Below are positions 17,357-26,898 of a stretch of 64,000 bases of DNA, one piece after another. The translations under genes were made by a program, and so were the position numbers. The notes below the pieces were generated by a model. That model was not told the DNA's origin. It saw only the letters and a program-made list of their open reading frames with translations, and made no database searches. This DNA is from Methylibium sp035762065 (GTDB lineage: Bacteria; Pseudomonadota; Gammaproteobacteria; Burkholderiales; Burkholderiaceae_C). Location: positions 27,200 to 91,199 of the forward strand of contig NZ_DASTPW010000051.1 of assembly GCF_035762065.1 (NCBI RefSeq), written 5' to 3'. The first letter of the stretch is position 1, and every line of letters starts with the position of its first letter.

Positions 17357-17370
17357 TATTGTTCGCAAGG
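17357..17370. promoter_or_regulatory. Candidate OhrR operator in the ohrR/dapC gap
   Basis: An AT-richer patch, TATTGTTCGCAAGG, contains TTG-N4-CAA in an otherwise GC-rich 78-base divergent gap, 20 bases before the ohrR start. Autoregulation through such a site is typical of MarR/OhrR proteins; the site is a guess from position and symmetry only. Confidence 0.25.
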
Positions 17371-17415
17371 GATTTACGGCCGATGGCCCTGCGCCGATGC
17401 CGATAATCGGGCGCC

Positions 17416-18621
17416 ATGAATCCCCGCCTCGCGCTGTTGCAGCCCTACCCCTTCGAACGGCTGCGCGAGCTGACGCGCGGCGTCACGCCGAACCCGGCAC
17501 TGGCGCCCATCTCGCTGGGCATCGGCGAGCCCAAGCATCCGACGCCGGCCTTCATCAAGGAGGCGCTGGTCAGCGCGCTCGACGGGCTTGCGAGCTACCC
17601 CTCGACGATCGGCGAGCCGGCCTTGCGCGAAGCCTGCGCCGGCTGGGTCGAGCGGCGCTACGGCGTGAGGCTCGATGCAGCGACGCAGGTGCTGCCGGTG
17701 GCCGGCACGCGCGAGGCCTTGTTCGCGCTCGCGCAGACGGTGGTCGATGGCTCGAAGCCCGGCGCTGCGGTCGTCTGCCCCAATCCGTTCTATCAAATCT
17801 ACGAAGGCGCGGCGCTGCTCGCCGGTGCCGAACCGGTGTTCGCGAACGGCGACCCGGCCGCCGAAGCGCGGGGCGATTTCTCGGTCGACTGGGCCGGCAT
17901 CGACGACGCGACCTGGGCCCGCACCCAGCTGCTCTACGTCTGCTCGCCGGGCAACCCCACCGGCGCGGTGATGCCGCTGGCCGAGTGGCAGCGGCTGTTC
18001 GAGCTGAGCGACCGCCACGGCTTCGTGATCGCCTCGGACGAGTGCTACTCCGAGATCTGGTTCGACCAGCCGCCGCTGGGCAGCTTGCAGGCCGCGAAGG
18101 CGCTCGGCCGCGACGACTTCCGGCGCCTGATCGCGCTGACCAGCCTTTCAAAGCGCAGCAACGTGCCAGGCTTGCGCTCGGGCTTCGTCGCCGGCGACGC
18201 GAAGCTCCTGCGCGACTTCCTGCTCTACCGCACCTACCACGGCGCGGCGATGGGCCTCGCCGTGCAACGCGCCAGCATCGCGGCCTGGAACGACGAAGGC
18301 CACGTTGAGGCGAACCGCGCCCTGTACCGCCAGAAGTTCGAGCGGGTCACGCCGATGCTGGCCGGCGTGATGGACGTCGGCCGCCCGGAGGCGGGGTTCT
18401 ACCTGTGGCCGCGGCTGCCCGAGGGCTTCGACGACGACGCGGCCTTCACCCGGCAGTTGCTCGCTTCCTACAATGTCGCCGTCCTTCCCGGCAGCTATCT
18501 CTCGCGCCCAGCGCGGGGCGTCCACCCCGGACGCGGCCGGGTCCGGCTCGCCCTGGTCGCCGGTCTCGACGAATGCGTCGAAGCCGCCGATCGCATCGTC
18601 TCCTTCATCCGCAGCCCATGA
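17416..18621 (+). CDS. dapC: Succinyldiaminopimelate transaminase DapC
   Basis: PLP-dependent class I aminotransferase of 401 residues. DapC converts N-succinyl-2-amino-6-ketopimelate to N-succinyl-LL-diaminopimelate with glutamate in lysine and peptidoglycan-precursor synthesis. Visible features are the N-terminal ISLGIGEPKHPTP, the cofactor-binding SPGNPTGAV and SDECYSEIW, and the Schiff-base lysine in SLSKRSNVPGLRSGF. Its TGA overlaps the dapD ATG (ATGA), so the two are translationally coupled. It is the first gene of a dapC-dapD-pilU-dapE-prmB operon, which supports the specific name over a general aminotransferase. Confidence 0.93.
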   Translation: MNPRLALLQPYPFERLRELTRGVTPNPALAPISLGIGEPKHPTPAFIKEALVSALDGLASYPSTIGEPALREACAGWVERRYGVRLDAATQVLPVAGTREALFALAQTVVDGSKPGAAVVCPNPFYQIYEGAALLAGAEPVFANGDPAAEARGDFSVDWAGIDDATWARTQLLYVCSPGNPTGAVMPLAEWQRLFELSDRHGFVIASDECYSEIWFDQPPLGSLQAAKALGRDDFRRLIALTSLSKRSNVPGLRSGFVAGDAKLLRDFLLYRTYHGAAMGLAVQRASIAAWNDEGHVEANRALYRQKFERVTPMLAGVMDVGRPEAGFYLWPRLPEGFDDDAAFTRQLLASYNVAVLPGSYLSRPARGVHPGRGRVRLALVAGLDECVEAADRIVSFIRSP

Positions 18622-19442
18622 GCACCACCCAACAGGAAATCATCGACCTCGCCTGGGAGGGCCGCGCGCAGATCACCGCGCTCAACGCGCCGAACGTGCG
18701 CGAGGCCGTCGAAGACACGATTTCCGACCTCAACAAGGGTCGGCTGCGCGTCGCCGAACGCGAAGGCGTCGGCCGGTGGAAGGTGAACCAGTGGATCAAG
18801 AAGGCGGTGCTGCTGAGCTTCCGCCTCAACGACAACAAGGTGATGCGCGCCGGCGACCTCGGCTTCTTCGACAAGGTCGGCACGAAGTTCGCCCACCTCG
18901 ACGAAGAGGCGATGCGTGCGACAGGCGTGCGGGTCGTGCCGCCGGCGGTCGCGCGCCGCGGCAGCTACATCGCGAAGAACGTCGTGCTGATGCCGAGCTA
19001 CGTGAACATCGGCGCCTACGTCGACGAAGGCACGATGGTCGACACCTGGGCCACGGTCGGCAGCTGCGCACAGATCGGCAAGAACGTGCATCTGTCGGGC
19101 GGTGTCGGCATCGGCGGCGTGCTGGAGCCGCTGCAGGCCAACCCGACGATCATCGAGGACAACTGCTTCATCGGCGCGCGCAGCGAAGTCGTCGAAGGCG
19201 TGATCGTCGAGGAGAACTCGGTGATCAGCATGGGCGTGTACATCGGGCAAAGCACCAAGATCTACGACCGCGCGACCGGCACCGTCAGCTACGGCCGCAT
19301 TCCGGCCGGCTCCGTCGTGGTTTCGGGCAATTTGCCCTCGGCCGACGGCAAGTACTCGTTGTACTGTGCGGTGATCGTCAAGAAAGTCGATGCGCAGACG
19401 CGCGCGAAGACGAGCATCAACGAATTGCTGCGGGGCGAGTGA
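18618..19442 (+). CDS. dapD: Tetrahydrodipicolinate N-succinyltransferase DapD
   Basis: Left-handed beta-helix (hexapeptide-repeat) acyltransferase of 274 residues. It succinylates tetrahydrodipicolinate using succinyl-CoA in the lysine/DAP pathway. The N-terminal helical domain contains GRWKVNQWIKKAVLLSFR. The repeat domain runs from about residue 105 to 240 with GAYVDEGTMVDTWATVGSCA, and the C-terminal part contains PAGSVVVSGNLPS. The start at 18618 matches the family N-terminus MSTTQQEIIDLAWE and overlaps the dapC stop by four bases. Length is normal. Confidence 0.97.
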   Translation: MSTTQQEIIDLAWEGRAQITALNAPNVREAVEDTISDLNKGRLRVAEREGVGRWKVNQWIKKAVLLSFRLNDNKVMRAGDLGFFDKVGTKFAHLDEEAMRATGVRVVPPAVARRGSYIAKNVVLMPSYVNIGAYVDEGTMVDTWATVGSCAQIGKNVHLSGGVGIGGVLEPLQANPTIIEDNCFIGARSEVVEGVIVEENSVISMGVYIGQSTKIYDRATGTVSYGRIPAGSVVVSGNLPSADGKYSLYCAVIVKKVDAQTRAKTSINELLRGE

Positions 19443-19475
19443 GGCGTCCTCGACCGCAGTCACGAAAGGACCGGC

Positions 19476-20654
19476 ATGAGCGGAAACATGGAGCGCGTGC
19501 TGCGCCTGATGGCCGAGAAGAAGGCCTCGGACGTCTACCTCACCGCCAACGCGCCGATCCAGATCAAGATCAACGGGCAGCTGCTGCAACTGTCCGAGCA
19601 GGTGCTCAAGCCCGACCAGCCACGGCAGCTGCTCGCCGAAGTGCTTTCGGCGCAGCAGCTCGAAGAGCTCGACGAGATGGGCGAGCTCAACGTCGGTTTC
19701 GGCGTTTCGGGCATCGGCAGCTTCCGTCTCTCGGCCTTCCGCCAGCGCGGCTCGCTCGCGGCGGTGTTCCGCTGCATCCCGATCGACATTCCGACGCTCG
19801 ACACGCTGCGCCTGCCCGAGATCCTGAACACGCTGATCCTCGAGAAGCGCGGCCTGATCCTGCTCGTCGGGGCCACCGGCACCGGCAAGAGCACGACGCT
19901 CGCGTCGATGCTCGAGCACCGCAACCGCAACCTCGCCGGCCACATCCTCACGATCGAGGATCCGATCGAGTTCCTGTTCTCGAACAAGAAGGCGATCGTC
20001 AACCAGCGCGAGGTCGGCCGCGACACGCAAAGCCTCCAGATCGGCCTGAAGAACGCCCTTCGCCAGGCGCCCGACTGCATCCTGATCGGCGAAATCCGCG
20101 ACCGCGAGACGATGACCGCGGCGATCAGCTACGCGTTGTCGGGCCACCTGGTGGTCAGCACGCTGCACGCGAACAACAGCTACCACGCGCTGGGCCGGAT
20201 CCTGAGCTTCTACACGCCTGAAGCCCGCAGCGTGCTGCTGGGCGACCTGTCATCCGCCTTGAAGGCGGTGGTGTCGCAGCGGCTGGTGCGCGCGTCGGCC
20301 GGCGGCCGGGTGCCGGCGGTCGAAGTGATGATGAACAGCAAGCTCACCGCCGACCTGATCGCCCAGGGCGAATTCAGCGCGGTCAAGGAAGCGATGGAGC
20401 AGTCGCTCGCCGAAGGATCCCAGACCTTCGAGCAGGAACTTGCGCGGCTCATCGGCGACGGCACGATCACCCGCGACGAAGGCCTGGCGTATGCCGATTC
20501 GCCGACCAATCTCATGTGGCGGCTCGACAACGAGTCGAGCGGCCAGTCGAAGCTGCTGGTGAAGAAGCCCGAGAAGGACGACGAGCCGTCGTTCACCGAG
20601 ATCACGCTCGACGTGCGCGACGAAACCCGCCGTCCGCAGCCCGTGCGGGGTTGA
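19476..20654 (+). CDS. pilU: Type IV pilus retraction ATPase, PilU type
   Basis: Hexameric secretion-type ATPase of 392 residues that assists PilT in pilus retraction at the inner membrane. It has the N-terminal ASDVYLT motif (about residue 17), Walker A GATGTGKST (132-140), Asp box TIEDPIEF, Walker B LIGEIRD and the His box region VSTLHANNS. It lacks the AIRNLIRE motif of PilT and ends with a PilU-like ADSPTNLMWRL followed by an acidic tail. A clear Shine-Dalgarno (GAAAGGA) precedes the ATG. It sits inside the dap operon, and its stop overlaps the dapE start by one base. Confidence 0.9.
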   Translation: MSGNMERVLRLMAEKKASDVYLTANAPIQIKINGQLLQLSEQVLKPDQPRQLLAEVLSAQQLEELDEMGELNVGFGVSGIGSFRLSAFRQRGSLAAVFRCIPIDIPTLDTLRLPEILNTLILEKRGLILLVGATGTGKSTTLASMLEHRNRNLAGHILTIEDPIEFLFSNKKAIVNQREVGRDTQSLQIGLKNALRQAPDCILIGEIRDRETMTAAISYALSGHLVVSTLHANNSYHALGRILSFYTPEARSVLLGDLSSALKAVVSQRLVRASAGGRVPAVEVMMNSKLTADLIAQGEFSAVKEAMEQSLAEGSQTFEQELARLIGDGTITRDEGLAYADSPTNLMWRLDNESSGQSKLLVKKPEKDDEPSFTEITLDVRDETRRPQPVRG

Positions 20655-21817
20655 TGGACGCGGACCAGCGTGCGGCCGAGGCGCTGCGGCTCGCCGAGCG
20701 GCTGATCGCCCGCGCCTCGGTCACGCCCGACGACGCCGGCTGCCAGGATCTGATCGCCGAGCGCCTGCGGGCCGCCGGCTTCGAGACGCAGCGCATCGAC
20801 AGCGGCCCCGACGACTTTCGCGTGCGCAACCTCTGGGCCTGGCGCCGCGGCGCCAGGCCCGGCCCGACGCTCGCCTTTGCCGGCCACACCGACGTGGTAC
20901 CGACCGGCCCGCTCGATCGCTGGCACAGCGACCCCTTCGTGCCGACGCATCGCGACGGCCGTCTCTACGGCCGCGGCGCGGCCGACATGAAGACCTCGAT
21001 CGCCTGCATGGTCGTCGCGGCCGAGGCCTTCGTCGCCGCGCAGCCGGGGCACGCCGGCACGATCGGCTTCCTGGTCACCAGCGACGAGGAGGGCCCGGCG
21101 CTGGACGGCACAACCCAGCTCGTGCGCTGGCTGCAAGAGCGCGGCGAGCGCATCGATGCCTGCATCGTCGGCGAGCCGACCTCGGTGAAGTCGCTCGGCG
21201 ACACGGTGAAGAACGGTCGGCGCGGTTCGCTCTCGGCGCGGCTCACGGTGCATGGCGTGCAAGGCCACATCGCCTACCCGCAGCTCGCCAACAATCCGAT
21301 CCATCGGCTCGCGCCGGTGCTCGCCGAGCTGGTCGCGATGCACTGGGACGGTGGCAACGAACACTTCCCTCCGACGAGTTTCCAGGTCTCGAACCTGAAT
21401 GCCGGCACCGGCGCGGGCAACGTGATCCCCGGCACCGCGACGCTCGACTTCAATTTCCGCTTCTCGACCGAATCGACGCCCGAGTCGCTGCAGTCGCGCG
21501 TCGAAGCCGTGCTCGCGCGTCATGCGCTGCCGCATGCGATCGCATGGAGCCTCGGCGGGCGGCCCTTCCTCACCCGGCCCGGCTCGCTGATCGCGGCGCT
21601 GTCCGACTCGATCGGCGAGGTGACCGGCCGCCGGCCCGAGCTTTCCACCACCGGCGGCACCAGCGACGGCCGCTTCATCGCGCAGATCTGCCCGCAGGTC
21701 GTGGAATGCGGGCCGGTCAACGCGAGCATCCACCAGATCGACGAGCACGTCGCGGTCGCCGACATCGGCCCGCTCGCCGAGATCTACCGCAAGACGCTGG
21801 AGAAGCTGCTGTCGTGA
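20654..21817 (+). CDS. dapE: Succinyl-diaminopimelate desuccinylase DapE
   Basis: M20-family di-zinc hydrolase of 387 residues that releases succinate from N-succinyl-LL-DAP. Metal and catalytic motifs are present: FAGHTDVVP (His ligand and adjacent Asp), GRGAADMK (bridging Asp), SDEEGPA (catalytic Glu pair), IVGEPTS (Glu ligand) and the C-terminal NASIHQIDE (His ligand). I chose the ATG at 20654, which overlaps the pilU TGA as TGATG; a frame open further upstream lies inside pilU. Its place after dapC and dapD fixes the specific name within M20. Confidence 0.95.
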   Translation: MDADQRAAEALRLAERLIARASVTPDDAGCQDLIAERLRAAGFETQRIDSGPDDFRVRNLWAWRRGARPGPTLAFAGHTDVVPTGPLDRWHSDPFVPTHRDGRLYGRGAADMKTSIACMVVAAEAFVAAQPGHAGTIGFLVTSDEEGPALDGTTQLVRWLQERGERIDACIVGEPTSVKSLGDTVKNGRRGSLSARLTVHGVQGHIAYPQLANNPIHRLAPVLAELVAMHWDGGNEHFPPTSFQVSNLNAGTGAGNVIPGTATLDFNFRFSTESTPESLQSRVEAVLARHALPHAIAWSLGGRPFLTRPGSLIAALSDSIGEVTGRRPELSTTGGTSDGRFIAQICPQVVECGPVNASIHQIDEHVAVADIGPLAEIYRKTLEKLLS

Positions 21818-21827
21818 TGCCGATCTC

Positions 21828-22691
21828 ATGACGCTGCTCGAACTGATCCAAGCCCAGAGCGCCCGCTTGACCGAAGCGGGCGTTTCGTTTGGGCACGGCA
21901 CGGCGAACGCCTTCGACGAAGCGGCGTGGCTGGTGCAGTGGGCGCTCGGCCTGCCGCTCGATGCGCTCGACGAGCAGGCTGCGCGCGTGATCGACGTTCA
22001 TGGCATCGCGCAGGCCGGCGCCCTGATCGAGCGGCGCATCACGACCCGCAAGCCGGCCGCCTACCTGACCGGCGAAGCCTGGCTGCAGGGCCTGCCGTTC
22101 ACTGTCGACGAGCGGGTGATCGTGCCGCGCTCGCTGATCGCCGAGCCGCTGGCCGACGGCCGGCTCGATGCGTGGCTGAGCGATCGCACGCGCCGCGTGC
22201 TCGACCTGTGCACCGGCAATGGAAGCCTCGCGGTGCTCGCCGCGCTGGCCTGGCCCGAAGTGCAGGTCGATGCGGGCGACCTGAGCCGCGACGCGCTCGA
22301 GGTGGCGCGCGTCAACGTCGATCGCCACGGCCTGGCCGGACGCATCCGGCTCGTCGAATCCGACGGCCTCGCCGCGTTGCGGGGACCTTACGACCTCATC
22401 CTGTGCAACCCGCCCTACGTCAATGCCGCGTCGATGGCCACGCTGCCGGCGGAGTACCGCGCCGAGCCGGCGCTCGCGCTGGCCGGCGGAGCCGACGGCA
22501 TGGATTTCGTGCGCGTGCTGCTGCGCGACGCGCCAGCGCGCATGACCGAGCACGCGGTGCTGGTGCTCGAGATCGGCCACGAGCGCGAGCACTTCGAGCG
22601 CGCCTTTCCGAGACTCGAAGCCGTGTGGCTCGCGACGAGCGCCGGCGACGATCAGCTGCTGCTGCTCACCCGCGAGGCGCTCGAAGCCTGA
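21828..22691 (+). CDS. prmB: 50S ribosomal protein L3 N5-glutamine methyltransferase PrmB
   Basis: S-adenosylmethionine-dependent class I methyltransferase of 287 residues from the HemK/PrmC family; PrmB methylates a glutamine of ribosomal protein L3. The N-terminal helical part contains YLTGEAWLQGLPF and VPRSLIAEPL. The SAM motif I is LDLCTGNGSLAV, and the catalytic NPPY is at about residue 192. The NPPY motif and the PRSLIAEP stretch separate PrmB from PrmC. It follows dapE by 10 bases and closes the operon. A GC-rich hairpin lies just downstream. Confidence 0.93.
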   Translation: MTLLELIQAQSARLTEAGVSFGHGTANAFDEAAWLVQWALGLPLDALDEQAARVIDVHGIAQAGALIERRITTRKPAAYLTGEAWLQGLPFTVDERVIVPRSLIAEPLADGRLDAWLSDRTRRVLDLCTGNGSLAVLAALAWPEVQVDAGDLSRDALEVARVNVDRHGLAGRIRLVESDGLAALRGPYDLILCNPPYVNAASMATLPAEYRAEPALALAGGADGMDFVRVLLRDAPARMTEHAVLVLEIGHEREHFERAFPRLEAVWLATSAGDDQLLLLTREALEA

Positions 22692-22705
22692 GCCGATACT
22701 GCGGC

Positions 22706-22724
22706 GCCGCGCCTCGGGCGCGGC
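22706..22724 (+). terminator. GC hairpin after prmB
   Basis: GCCGCGCC and GGCGCGGC pair perfectly around a 3-base loop 14 bases after the prmB stop. No T-run follows, so termination is uncertain. The downstream gene has its own good Shine-Dalgarno (GGGGAG, 22729-22732 region). Confidence 0.35.
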
Positions 22725-22742
22725 CCCGGGGAGCCGACAAGC

Positions 22743-23369
22743 ATGGAATCACGCAAACCCGAGCCGCAGGCTCGCGCGACGGCGCTGTTGCTGCCGCGCA
22801 TCGAGAGCCGCATCCTCTTGATCCGAGGCCACAAGGTCATCGTCGATGCCGACCTGGCGCTGCTGTTCGGCGTGCCGACCAAGCGCCTGAACGAGCAGGT
22901 CAAGCGCAACGCCGAACGCTTTCCCGTGGATTTCATGTTCACGCTGACGGCCGAGGAGAAGGCCGAGGTGGTCGCAAATTGCGACCACCTCGTCGCGCTC
23001 AAGTACGCCCGCACGCTTCCCAACGCCTTCACCGAACACGGCGCCATCCAGGCCGCCAACGTGCTGAACTCGCCGCGCGCCGTCGAGATGGGGATCCACG
23101 TCGTGCGCGCCTTCGTGCACCTCAAGCAGGCCGTCGCCTCGCACGGCGAGCTGGCGCGTCGCCTCGCCGAGCTGGAAAGCCGGACGACCGAGCTGGCCAC
23201 CTCGCACGACGACTTCGGCCGCGAGACGCGCGCCCAGCTCAAGCTCCTGTTCGATGCCCTGCGCGCGCTGACGATGCCGCCCGATCCGCCGAAGCGGCCG
23301 ATCGGCTTCGTGCCGCCCGAGGAACGCCCCGCCCCTCCCCCCAAGAAGCCCCCGGCGCCCCAACGCTGA
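22743..23369 (+). CDS. ORF6N domain-containing protein
   Basis: A 208-residue protein with an N-terminal ORF6N domain (about residues 18-105), a DNA-binding module first noted in phage antirepressor-like proteins. Typical stretches are ILLIRGHKVIVDADLALLFG, RLNEQVKRNAERFP and RTLPNAFTEHGA. A helical, coiled-coil-prone region (about 125-175) follows, then a proline-rich tail with PAPPPKKPPAPQR. Many bacteria carry such solitary chromosomal copies, possibly domesticated from phage. No other phage gene is near. Targets and function are unknown. A GGGGAG Shine-Dalgarno precedes the ATG. Confidence 0.85.
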   Translation: MESRKPEPQARATALLLPRIESRILLIRGHKVIVDADLALLFGVPTKRLNEQVKRNAERFPVDFMFTLTAEEKAEVVANCDHLVALKYARTLPNAFTEHGAIQAANVLNSPRAVEMGIHVVRAFVHLKQAVASHGELARRLAELESRTTELATSHDDFGRETRAQLKLLFDALRALTMPPDPPKRPIGFVPPEERPAPPPKKPPAPQR

Positions 23370-23394
23370 AGGCCTCCGACCCCGCAGTCCTTTC

Positions 23395-25305
<1,911 letters not shown>

Positions 25306-25336
25306 ACGCCCGCCTCGTCGTGCCGGCCGGGCCGCT

Positions 25337-26272
25337 TCAGCGCAGGCCGCTGCCCGCAAGCAGCCGCGCCGCCGGCGGCCATGCGGCCGAGCGCACCGCG
25401 TGTTCCGGCTGGCCGGTGTGGCGCGCGAGCGGCGGATTCAGCGGCCGGCCGTCGCGGCCGATCAGGCTCAGCACCAGCGGCTCGGTGGCCTTGCTGCCGC
25501 GGCGCTTGACGACCGCGATCTCCCCGCTGGCCAGCTTCACGTAGCTGCCCGGCGGATAGATGCCCAGCGCCTTGAGCAGCGCGGCGCCGAGCTCGTCGGG
25601 CCGGCCGTCGGCGCCGAGGCAGGTGCTGCGGGCCGCTTCCACCGCGGGCATCGCCCCGCGCGCCTGCCGGGCGCTCAGCTTGGCGGTGAAGACGTCGGCG
25701 CGATGCAGCAGCGTGGCCAGGCGCCGTGCGGGCTCCAGCTCGCCCGGCACCGCTTCGGCCGGCAGTTCCTCGTGGTGGCGCGCGACGACCTCGAGCCACA
25801 GCGCGTCGTCCACGCCGGCCTCGCGCAGCAGCGCGACGCTCGCCTGCGGGTGCTGCTGCACCGCGAGCCGCTGTTCGACGGTGGGCGTGCGCTCGCGGAA
25901 ATTGAGCTCGTCCTGGAGCGCGGCCATGCCGAGGTTCATCGTCAGCGCCGCGCGCATCAACAGCGTCGCCTCCGCCTCGGGCCAGCCCAGTTCCACGCAG
26001 GCGAGCCGCACGACGACGCCGCAGTACAGCGCGTGGCGGCTGCTGTAGGCATCGAGGTTGCGCTGCGCGTCCTGCGCCAGCAGGTAGAGCACCGCGTCGA
26101 GGTCGCGCAGCGTGACGGCCTCGGCGCGGCGCACGACGGCCTCGAGCTCCTCGGCCCAGCGGCTGGCGAAGGCGCCGGGCGCCACCAGCTGCGCGATGCG
26201 GCGCTGCAGCTCGGACAGTTGGGCCCCGAGCGGGCCTTCGGTGGCAGCGGTGGAAACGGCGGCAGCGGCCAT
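25337..26272 (-). CDS. HD-GYP-like protein with degenerate active site
   Basis: A 311-residue protein whose region about 75-250 aligns by eye with HD-GYP cyclic-di-GMP phosphodiesterases: SSRHALYCGVVVRLA, HPQASVALLREAG, VVARHHEELP, RADVFTAKLSARQARGAM and the C-terminal GIYPPGSYVKLASGEIAVV. The metal-binding HD pair (normally LLHDIGK) is replaced by TMNLGM (residues 111-116), and the GYP after HHE is also missing, so phosphodiesterase activity is unlikely; it may bind rather than cleave a nucleotide. I chose MAAAAVSTAATEG as start; an ATG ten codons upstream is possible. It is the last gene downstream of thioesterase-GNAT and RidA, after a gap of about 120 bases. Confidence 0.7.
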   Translation of the reverse strand: MAAAAVSTAATEGPLGAQLSELQRRIAQLVAPGAFASRWAEELEAVVRRAEAVTLRDLDAVLYLLAQDAQRNLDAYSSRHALYCGVVVRLACVELGWPEAEATLLMRAALTMNLGMAALQDELNFRERTPTVEQRLAVQQHPQASVALLREAGVDDALWLEVVARHHEELPAEAVPGELEPARRLATLLHRADVFTAKLSARQARGAMPAVEAARSTCLGADGRPDELGAALLKALGIYPPGSYVKLASGEIAVVKRRGSKATEPLVLSLIGRDGRPLNPPLARHTGQPEHAVRSAAWPPAARLLAGSGLR

Positions 26273-26391
26273 GGGACAACGACTCCGGCGACGAGGCATC
26301 GCCCGGCAGGCGGCCGGGCGAGCGACCCACGGGTTGTCGGCCGCCGCGGCCGCGACTTGAGCGCGAGCGGCCCACCGCCGCGTCGACGCCC

Positions 26392-26898
26392 CTAGAAGGT
26401 GCTCGCGCCCTCCTCGCGCTCGCCGAGCGCGAGCAGCAGGTCGATCTCGAGCGCGGCGTTCTTCGGCAGCTGGTAGACGCCGGTGGTCGTGCGGGTGTGG
26501 CCGCCGGCCGCTTCGCCGAACAGTTCGTACAGCACGTCGGAAGCCGCGTCGGCCACCTCGCTGTGCTCGGTGAAGTTCGGCGCGCTCTGGATGTGCACCG
26601 TCATGCGCAGCATCTGCGACACGCGCAGCATCGAGCCGGCGTGCTGCCGCACGATCGCGAGCGCGCGCAGCACGCTGATGCGCGCCGCCCGCCGCGCCTC
26701 CTCGAACGACACCTCGGCGCCGACGCGCCCGGCCACCGCGACGGCGCCACGCAGCCGCGGGATCTGGCCGCTGACGTACAGCAGCCCGTCGTGCTCGACC
26801 GCGAGTTCGTAACGCGGCACCGCGCGCAGTTGCTGGGTCAGGTCGACGCCGATGTCGGCGCAGAGTTTCTTGAAGGTCAGGTCGCGTTGGCTGCTCAT
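26392..26898 (-). CDS. RidA family protein
   Basis: YjgF/YER057c/UK114 (Rid) family protein of 168 residues. RidA relatives hydrolyse reactive enamine/imine intermediates made by PLP enzymes. This one belongs to the longer-chain subgroup, with an N-terminal extension of about 30 residues before YELAVEHDGLLYVSGQIPR. It retains a C-terminal HTRTTTGVYQLPKNAALEID segment with the Arg expected in the active site. A GGGAG Shine-Dalgarno lies 7 bases before the ATG, which overlaps the stop of the GNAT frame (ATGA), so it is cotranscribed with the upstream gene. Confidence 0.85.
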   Translation of the reverse strand: MSSQRDLTFKKLCADIGVDLTQQLRAVPRYELAVEHDGLLYVSGQIPRLRGAVAVAGRVGAEVSFEEARRAARISVLRALAIVRQHAGSMLRVSQMLRMTVHIQSAPNFTEHSEVADAASDVLYELFGEAAGGHTRTTTGVYQLPKNAALEIDLLLALGEREEGASTF

